Translations under genes and position numbers: made by a program
Notes under the pieces: model-generated
Database searches by the model: none
Seen by the model: the letters and a program-made list of their open reading frames with translations, nothing else
Told to the model about the DNA's origin: nothing
Part shown: one piece after another, positions 58,008 to 64,000 of the stretch
Numbering within the stretch: position 1 is the stretch's first letter
Layout: each line of letters opens with the position of its first letter
Source of the DNA: Nothobranchius furzeri
Taxonomy: Eukaryota; Chordata; Actinopteri; Cyprinodontiformes; Nothobranchiidae
Length of the DNA: 64,000 nucleotides
Assembly: GCF_043380555.1 (NCBI RefSeq)
Contig: NC_091752.1
Coordinates: forward strand, 30,902,666 to 30,966,665
Direction: 5' to 3'

Positions 58008-60020
58008 TCATGCGGACGTTGGCTCTGGGTCTGGCTTCTTAGAAGAAGACTTTGGTGCAGGGGTCTCATCTGCAGATCTCAGCTGTTCCTTCTGTTTAGC
58101 TAGGAACTGCTGAAACATTTCCTGGACATCGGCTTTGGTCAGGAACTCATCCGCGAACTCACGTTCGGGACCTACCTGTAGGCGGCGCTCCTTAAACCTT
58201 CCACTGTTCCGACCTGCCTGCCGTTGGTTTTGGTTGGGCCACTTCCTGTCTGATTGTCCAGACCTAGGCGGCCAATCAGCACCCCCTTTCCCCTGTTGAG
58301 GAGATTGGGACTGCTTTTGCGGTTTAGCAGGTCTAGGTTTAGCAGATTTTGGCTCTGTGGGTGGAGCTTCTTTGCCTTCGAGCTCCAAATGCGGCTCGGC
58401 GTCGGGAGCTAGGTGCATGACGTGGTGATGTGCGTCAGGCTTTTGGGGCTTTCCGCCGGCTTCCCAAGCCTGTTGAGCGTATCTCCTAATCTCCTGAGTT
58501 GTCAGTTTTTTCATCCGACAATACATTGAGACTTCGGATCGAACACACTCGTGCAGGTTGTGAATGAACAGGGATCTGAAGGCAGGGTCTTCCTCGAGCC
58601 CAGGGCCGTTTCGACCTTGGAAATAAGCACTTTTGAGTCGGTGATAATACTCTCTGGGGGGTTCGTTTCTCCCGTGTTTGATGGAGAAGGCCCCCATTGT
58701 AGCAGACGCAGAGTCTGCATACGTGGCGTATTCATCTCTCAACGCTCGGCAGAGCGAGGAGTACCGATCACGAATGTCAGGTGGTAGAGTTTCCATGAAA
58801 CCGTGCACCGTTCTAGATGTGGTTTTCCAAATTAGCTTGAGCTTTTCCCTTGAAGAGGGTGCTGGAAGATCAAGCAGACAACGTTCTATCTCCCTGAGAT
58901 AATCGTCGACGTTGGATTCATTGGTGTTAGGATCAAAGTGTTCTATGTCTTTAGCTAGCGATTCAATTTGACGTACACGGAGCCCTGACTCGCGGTACGG
59001 CGCGTCATCCTCTGACTCTGACCCACGGTCTGTCTCAGAGGGCGCTGGATATCGCTGGTGTGCTCTGGGCTCCCAATGTTGACTCTTGGGGCCCAAATCG
59101 GGGTCCGGCATGTTTTGGCAGGCTGCTGGCACGTCACGTGGGTGTCCTGGGAGGTCCTCCTCCCGGGGCACGTCTGCATAGTGCAGCCTGCGTCTTTCAA
59201 CTGGGGCTTCTGCGTAATACGCTCTGTCCGGGTACGGACTGGTGTGGAATGCTTTGTCCTGCAGCTGGTTACCGGCATGCCGAATACCGGAATAGCTAGG
59301 ATGGGTAGATGGTTGAGGTGTAGGTTGGGCTTGTGGATAACCCCAGCCGGCACCTTGCACCCTTCGTGGACTGGGGGAGCGGTCTAAATAGAGGTGCCGC
59401 TCAGCTGGTCGACTTCTCACTGATTGAGAAGGCCGTGAAGATGAGGGTGGTGGTCCAACCTGGGGTTCGAGGGCAAACTGCTCTCGGCCCCTAGGTGGTC
59501 CTGAATGCCCTATAGTGTGTGTAGGGAACGGGGCCGAAGGTTGGGACAGATGAGTTTCATTTCTCTCCTGCGGCGTGCGTCCGTCCAGAGAGTCATGGTG
59601 TTTCCCCCCTTCCCACTGTCTGTTGTCATCAGCAGAGGGGGGCGGGGTCTCCTCCCCATTGTCCCCAGAATCGGTGCTGGTGTTGTCTTCCTCGATCAGC
59701 CTTCCATTTCGCTGTTTTTCAGCTAGCATACTCTGGAGGTTCATGATCTCTCGATCATGTTGGAGTTCTCTCTGATAGAGGATCAGGGCTAACTTAGCCA
59801 AGTGAACCTGGATTGGTTTTGTACCATCCGGGTTTTCTATTTGATCAATTACAGCGTCAAGCTGTTCTTCAGTGAAATCCCTAGAAGGGTAGTCGGGTTC
59901 TCGAGCAACCGCGACCAGTTTGGACAATATTTGTCCAGAAAGTAGGCCAGGTTCACATATGTGGGCCGCAGCGCCACCTGGTTGCTGGGAGTTGGTCAGT
60001 TCACTACTCTGTCCCTCCAT
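58008..60020 (-). CDS. gag: Retroviral Gag polyprotein (endogenous)
   Basis: An uninterrupted 670-residue frame, the only intact gene of the provirus. The N-terminal 110 residues include a helical stretch (PIQVHLAKLALILYQRELQH). A Pro/Ser/Arg-rich linker (about 110-345) follows, then a capsid-like helical domain (about 350-530) containing FDPNTNESNVDDYLREIERC and EYYHRLKSAYFQGRNGPGLE. The C-terminus is basic and Gln/Lys/Pro-rich (about 560-640), suggesting nucleic-acid binding. No Cys-Cys-His-Cys zinc knuckle is visible, unlike most orthoretroviral Gags. The start is the ATG at 60020, about 710 bp after the 5' LTR. Confidence 0.88.
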   Translation of the reverse strand: MEGQSSELTNSQQPGGAAAHICEPGLLSGQILSKLVAVAREPDYPSRDFTEEQLDAVIDQIENPDGTKPIQVHLAKLALILYQRELQHDREIMNLQSMLAEKQRNGRLIEEDNTSTDSGDNGEETPPPSADDNRQWEGGKHHDSLDGRTPQERNETHLSQPSAPFPTHTIGHSGPPRGREQFALEPQVGPPPSSSRPSQSVRSRPAERHLYLDRSPSPRRVQGAGWGYPQAQPTPQPSTHPSYSGIRHAGNQLQDKAFHTSPYPDRAYYAEAPVERRRLHYADVPREEDLPGHPRDVPAACQNMPDPDLGPKSQHWEPRAHQRYPAPSETDRGSESEDDAPYRESGLRVRQIESLAKDIEHFDPNTNESNVDDYLREIERCLLDLPAPSSREKLKLIWKTTSRTVHGFMETLPPDIRDRYSSLCRALRDEYATYADSASATMGAFSIKHGRNEPPREYYHRLKSAYFQGRNGPGLEEDPAFRSLFIHNLHECVRSEVSMYCRMKKLTTQEIRRYAQQAWEAGGKPQKPDAHHHVMHLAPDAEPHLELEGKEAPPTEPKSAKPRPAKPQKQSQSPQQGKGGADWPPRSGQSDRKWPNQNQRQAGRNSGRFKERRLQVGPEREFADEFLTKADVQEMFQQFLAKQKEQLRSADETPAPKSSSKKPDPEPTSA

Positions 60021-60733
60021 TTTAACAACCGAACCAAAAATAGCCTAGTAGAGCTTCTGCAGATAGCTCAAAACTGCACCTTTTGGCAGCAACTGCTAGC
60101 TTTGTAGCAGAAAACACTAAATTAACCTTTGTGCGCACAGGTTTTAGCGTTTTAAGATTGCACGGAATGCCGTGACTGATGCTTAAAATACTATTCCTTT
60201 CAGTATTTTAGCAAAAGCTGGTGCGTTGCCGTAGCAACGTCTTACAACACTTGTGGTGTTAAATATGCTAGTTATTCCTTCAGAATATTAGCAAACAGGG
60301 TGTTATCAGTCTTTGAGTGAAGGTTTCAGTTAGTTACAATAGCCACTGTGAGTTAAAGTTGCTAAATTAGCAGTTAATTTTAGCCTAAAAGGGTTAGTCA
60401 GAATCACTTACATACTGCACCTTTAATGAGGAACTGAATTTTAACCTAAAAGGTTAGCCAGAATTAATTACACGTTGCACCTTTAAGGAAAAACTGAATT
60501 TTAATGTAAAAGGTCAACCAGAATTAATTTACACATTGCACCTTTAAAGAAGCACTGAGTTACTGGTGAGAGTTCGATGCAGCTTCCTGCTCAGCGAAAT
60601 CAGCACCACTCTGTTGCTGGTTCAAGGCTGAACAACTGATTATTTTTAATTCAAGCTCTTTGGATTTATTTGTTTGTTTGTGCCGGATAGAAATCTCTGT
60701 GTATCCAAGCCTCACACGGGCTGCACCAATTAA
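60021..60733 (-). other. Proviral leader with tandem repeats
   Basis: Untranslated leader between the 5' LTR and gag. At 60391-60562 three imperfect copies of a unit of about 60 bp occur; each includes TGCACCTTTAA and CTGAATTTTAA or CCAGAATTAATT. The primer-binding-site candidate lies at its LTR-proximal end. Confidence 0.75.
60711..60728 (-). promoter_or_regulatory. Candidate primer binding site
   Basis: On the minus strand TGGTGCAGCCCGTGTGAGG starts five bases after the LTR end. TGG is the obligatory complement of a tRNA CCA end. The rest best resembles the 3' end of elongator tRNA-Met, with a two-base difference, judged from memory of vertebrate tRNAs. Confidence 0.55.
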
Positions 60734-61494
60734 CGTTGGGGTTATTCGGTAGCGAACAATTAGTAAGCGTTAACTTACTTTTGGATTCTTCAATAAATTC
60801 TGTAAATATGGGAATATTTACTGATTTATTAATTAATTAAGATATTCTTAGATATCTCCGGGGCACCACCCTTTAATTAGAAAGGGAAATGAATCCAAAA
60901 CCTTATCAGTCTTTCTTGAAGTTCGTATAATCCTTGGAGCAGAGACTTCTCTTCGACACAACAAAGCTACTGGACACAAAAATCTGAATTTTATAACATT
61001 TAATTAAACAATTTGTCAAATGAATAAACAATGAAATAAATGAATAATAACCGTGTGATATGATTGAAGATGGATGTGTTTGCGTGTGATGGAGGATGTA
61101 TGAATGGGGTTCTTTGTTCTCACAAAGGAGTAGTGTGTGTGTGTGTGTGTGTATGTGCGTGTGTATGGATTCAAAATGGAGTCTTGAATACAAGATGGCT
61201 GACCCCTTTGTCTGGCTAAAGTGTGGGTGGCAACTTGCACTTTAACTTCCAAAGCACTTAGAATCAGTAGTAACTTAACCTTAAATCACTCAAAACATTT
61301 CAAAGGATCATGAAACAACACAAAAGATTAATCACAAATTATATCTTTTTAGTTTAACTGCTTGGCCGTAGCAGAAAACATTTAAAGATACCAAACAATG
61401 ATCAATAAGCAGTTTATTCTTTCAAAATGACCCGACTGACGTATTGGGAGCGAAAGAGGAGAACACGTCTGGTAATTTGAAGCAATAGCGCGAT

Positions 61495-61500
61495 TTTATT
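61495..61500 (-). terminator. AATAAA polyadenylation signal in the 5' LTR
   Basis: AATAAA on the minus strand (TTTATT on +), with an equivalent at 50320-50325 in the 3' LTR, where it would direct 3' end formation of proviral RNA. Confidence 0.4.
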
Positions 61501-61939
61501 GCTTATTCTGGACTATAGAGGAAACGGAAGAAGGAGAGAGAGAAATGAGTTTCTGATCACCAGAAGAGCGATGCGTCCCTCCCTCTTTGATTTGACTGTT
61601 CTCCGTGTTTCTCCGCAGCTTTCGGCGTCGTCCGTCGGTTTGATGCTTTCTCCGTTGTTTGGCGTTCTCCGTGAGTGTTTCTCCACGGGCTGGACACAAA
61701 GAGAACGAAGTTTCTTTTGTGCTGAGTTTGACAACTTACAGCGTCTCTGAGAGCTGGATGGAGCTCTGCTCGTTCCCAGTCAGGTCCTGATGGAGTTGGA
61801 GTGGCTTTCCAGCGGTTGCGTGGCTCAACTTGGGCACTTAGAGTTTCCGCGTGCTCAAGGGAGTCGGAGCATTCGACAAGCGTGTCCTTACCGCCAGGTA
61901 TCCTGGGCAAAAGAACGAGGTTCCTTTGTCTTTCCTGAT

Positions 61940-61948
61940 GATTTATAG
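61940..61948 (-). promoter_or_regulatory. TATA-like box in the 5' LTR
   Basis: CTATAAATC on the minus strand, about 220 bp inside the LTR. With the AATAAA at 61495-61500 it suggests U3 of about 250 bp and R of about 440 bp. Confidence 0.5.
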
Positions 61949-62253
61949 TCTGAGTTCGCGGGAAAGCTCCGTGACTCCCGCACATGCACAGAATGTGTTT
62001 CTGGTATTAGGCGGTGACGTCATCACAATGCTTCCGTGTGCAAAGCATCATGGGAAATGAAGTTTCTTGGCGCTGATGTGATTATTTGTTTTTCAGAGCA
62101 ATTTAAGCACAGTCATTTTGGAGAAAATCACTGCATAGTAATTTCCTCATGAGGTCAGACCCTCAACAATTGTAATGTAATGAATTACTTTAAAATGAGG
62201 GTAACAAGTAATAAATAATGCATTACAGTTTTGAAGTAACTTGCCCAACACTG

Positions 62254-62305
62254 TTTATTAGCACAAAAAAAAGTAGATATGGGGGTGACTTGCTCTTTAA
62301 TGTTG
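62254..62305 (+). repeat. Right half of the interrupted dispersed repeat
   Basis: It starts with the second copy of TTTATTAG and ends at GTGACTTGCTCTTTAATG, corresponding to the end of the copy nested at 19712-20112. Confidence 0.6.
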
Positions 62306-64000
62306 GCTTTCTCATGGTGAGTTTATTCCCAAAAGCATCAAAATAAATATCTGCTTTTAAAATAAATAGAATTTGTGCAGATATGATCTTATTGTTTTAG
62401 TCAACAGAGAGCTGCATAAGATTCTGAACGCTCCCTTAAACCCGTTATACAACAACATGTTAATGCTACAAACAGGTAAACAAAACTGTTTCTGTGTTTA
62501 AAAAAGTACGAAAGCATGAACAACATGTTAAGTCATCAGAAAAGTTCTCTTTTGTTTTCAATTTTCTCCTCTTTGGAAAATCTCCAGATTTATCGCCCAC
62601 GTCATGTTTCTCTGCTCTTCATCTCTGAGTTGTCATCATCTTGTCTGGGCGGCTTTGTTAAGGTGAAATCATTCCAGCGATGCTGATTAGAACAGACCAT
62701 CTTCCTGTTTTACTCTCTGATTGCGTTCCAGTCTTCGCTCGTCTGTGTGTCCAAACACTTTTCTTTGTTACTAATCATTTCTGTCCTACAAAGGAGCATT
62801 TATACTACTTCAAACCAAACATACCTTTAAGAGTTCTGAGGGACTAAATGTTGAGTCTTTTTCTTTACATCTCTGGTCTGATTGAGAGGGCAAACAAGGG
62901 CCACGCTCATCAGCACTGACATCCATCTTTTGTGTTAGGACAGTTTTGAAATTGTTTACAATTAGCTCTAATTGAAAACCTTTTTATGTCACAGAATGAG
63001 ATCAAGGAGAGGATGTGTTGAGTATAAATATGTTCGGCTCCTAAAACTGATGTCTGTCATGCACAAACAAAATAACTCAAGACAGTGTTTACTCTAGTTT
63101 AGTTTGTCAAGAATATTCCTTCTTTTACATGAAGGCCACAGAACTGCATATTGTCTTACTGCAATGTAATTATGTTTTTATTTTATTGTTGTTTTTTTTG
63201 AGTGTCATTGGAAGTTAAAGATGATTTAAGAAGTTCTGGAACAAAATGTTAAACTAAAGATTCAAGCTCTGTCCACATCAACGTTGTGAATCAATTTTAT
63301 TTCCTTTTGATTTTATAAACTTGACAATTACCAGCAAAGCTGTCATTTGAGACAGTTCTGACTCATAGAAGAGCAGCTTATGAATCAATGATTTTTGTTG
63401 TTTTGGTGGTTTATAACGGCTCAGCCACTAAGTGGGAAGGCAACACATTTTTCTTCCAGTTTCCTCGCAGCTGTTGTTGTTTGTTCTCAGACTTGGCCGA
63501 CACGCTGCATGTTTCATAGGACACTTCCGGACAGTGTCTGCTTCCTGTCAGGCTTCGAACCGTCAGTCATGGTTTCAGACGGCGGTTGCCGACGCCATCC
63601 TGGGGCCAAGTGTGGCGGTCACAGAGACGTGGGCAGACGGGTCTGCTTTCAGGTCTTAGGAGATCCACGCAGCTGAGTCCCTGTCTTTAAGGGAAAACTG
63701 CTCAGACTCTGTTGCAGATGTTAATGAAAAACAAATGTTTCAAACTGAAAAAGTTTGAGAAAAAGAGTCGGAGAGAAGGGCTTAATTTCTTCAGCGGCTT
63801 TGGAGGAGAGTGCAAGAATAACAAAAAATAAAGAACGTGACTCAGATGTGATCACATGAAGGAAAAGAAAAGAAAAAATGGCCCAAATGACTGAATCAGT
63901 GGGTTTTCCATGCACCTAAATTTGTTTTTGATGTTCTCAATCCTAATTTTCTAAACATGAGTCACAAAAGAAGCCTTTACAACATTCCGTCATGCAAAAT
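62306..64000 (+). other. fmn2 intron, no recognised exon
   Basis: The next FH2 exon (expected to begin with the conserved VVNLDNSVVDLE region) is not found. A GC-richer patch at 63432-63660 is open in two frames but has no recognisable protein or good splice sites. The rest is AT-rich. Confidence 0.45.

Larger units (their letters stand above)
49562..62168 (-). mobile_element. Endogenous retrovirus, antisense to fmn2
   Basis: A 12.6-kb provirus in minus orientation. It has LTRs of 1431 and 1435 bp, a 4-bp target duplication ATTG (49558-49561 and 62169-62172), a primer-binding-site-like sequence, gag, a broken pro-pol, an env remnant and a polypurine tract. The gene order gag-pro-RT-RNase H-integrase-env with a second RNase H after a degenerate tether domain is retroviral. 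Gag has no CCHC zinc knuckle that I can see. The copy is defective, but the LTRs are about 99% identical, so it is recent. It sits in an fmn2 intron in the antisense orientation that is most often tolerated. Exact viral genus is not resolved. Confidence 0.93.
60734..62168 (-). repeat. 5' LTR of the provirus
   Basis: 1435 bp, nearly identical to the 3' LTR. The last base at the leader side is changed: on the + strand it reads CGTTGGGG where the 3' copy has TGTTGGGG. It contains the promoter elements listed separately. The outer edge abuts the ATTG duplication at 62169-62172. Confidence 0.95.
48476..62253. mobile_element. hAT-like element carrying the provirus
   Basis: An 8-bp duplication TTTATTAG lies at 48468-48475 and 62254-62261. 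The termini are inverted: CAGTGTTGGGAGTAATGCGG at the left and AGTAACTTGCCCAACACTG at the right. The element itself is about 1.17 kb (48476-49561 and 62169-62253) after removing the provirus. AT-rich palindromic TAATTACTGTAATGCAT-type words lie near both ends. No transposase is recognised. Confidence 0.82.

Overview
The window is teleost fish genomic DNA. It carries the start of a conserved vertebrate gene pair, chrm3 (muscarinic acetylcholine receptor M3) followed by fmn2 (formin-2). Both are on the + strand and in the order known from human 1q43. The rest is dense in fish-type transposons: Tc1/mariner, hAT-like and piggyBac-like MITEs, L2-type LINEs, a tRNA-derived SINE and one endogenous retrovirus. 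Coding exons have canonical GT-AG borders, apart from one candidate GC-AG intron. Introns are long and AT-rich with many CA, TA and CT arrays. The species cannot be told from the sequence alone.

Layout. 1-13.3 kb: chrm3 5' flank or 5'-UTR introns with four decayed DNA transposons, two of them bounded by perfect 8-bp target duplications. 13.3-15.2 kb: the intact single-exon chrm3 reading frame (634 aa). 15.2-21.2 kb: chrm3 3' region, a complete Tc1 element with an uninterrupted 332-aa transposase, and a dead Tc1 relative on the minus strand containing a nested repeat. 21.2-45.1 kb: exons of fmn2. These are candidate upstream exons at about 21.2-21.7 kb, the large exon with the MGNQ start (22880-25052), two short linker exons (29247-29410, 36652-36798), the FH1 proline-rich exon (37442-38169) and the first two FH2 exons (38620-38761, 44995-45082). 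The phases of all these joins agree. The remainder of FH2 lies beyond the window.

The fmn2 introns hold most of the mobile DNA. Examples are a palindromic foldback element (about 29.7-30.4 kb), a pogo/Tigger-like MITE with an internal hairpin (27.7-28.5 kb), a Tc1 element split by an L2 LINE (33.0-36.4 kb) and an antisense L2 LINE with a 506-codon frame (39.6-41.5 kb).

From 48.2 to 62.3 kb there is a three-level nest. An older repeat was hit by a hAT-like element (8-bp duplication TTTATTAG), which was then hit by a 12.6-kb provirus (4-bp duplication ATTG). The provirus is antisense to fmn2 and has 1.43-kb LTRs that differ by only about a dozen substitutions. It keeps an open 670-codon gag. 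Its pol has in-frame stops, frameshifts and a changed polymerase catalytic motif, and most of env is missing.

The observations most worth following up are the candidate upstream coding exons of fmn2, one of which abuts or includes a Tc1 terminal repeat; the out-of-frame overlapping upstream ORF at the chrm3 start; the young, defective, gag-intact provirus with three polypurine tracts and a tandem-repeat leader; and the nearly pristine Tc1 copy.
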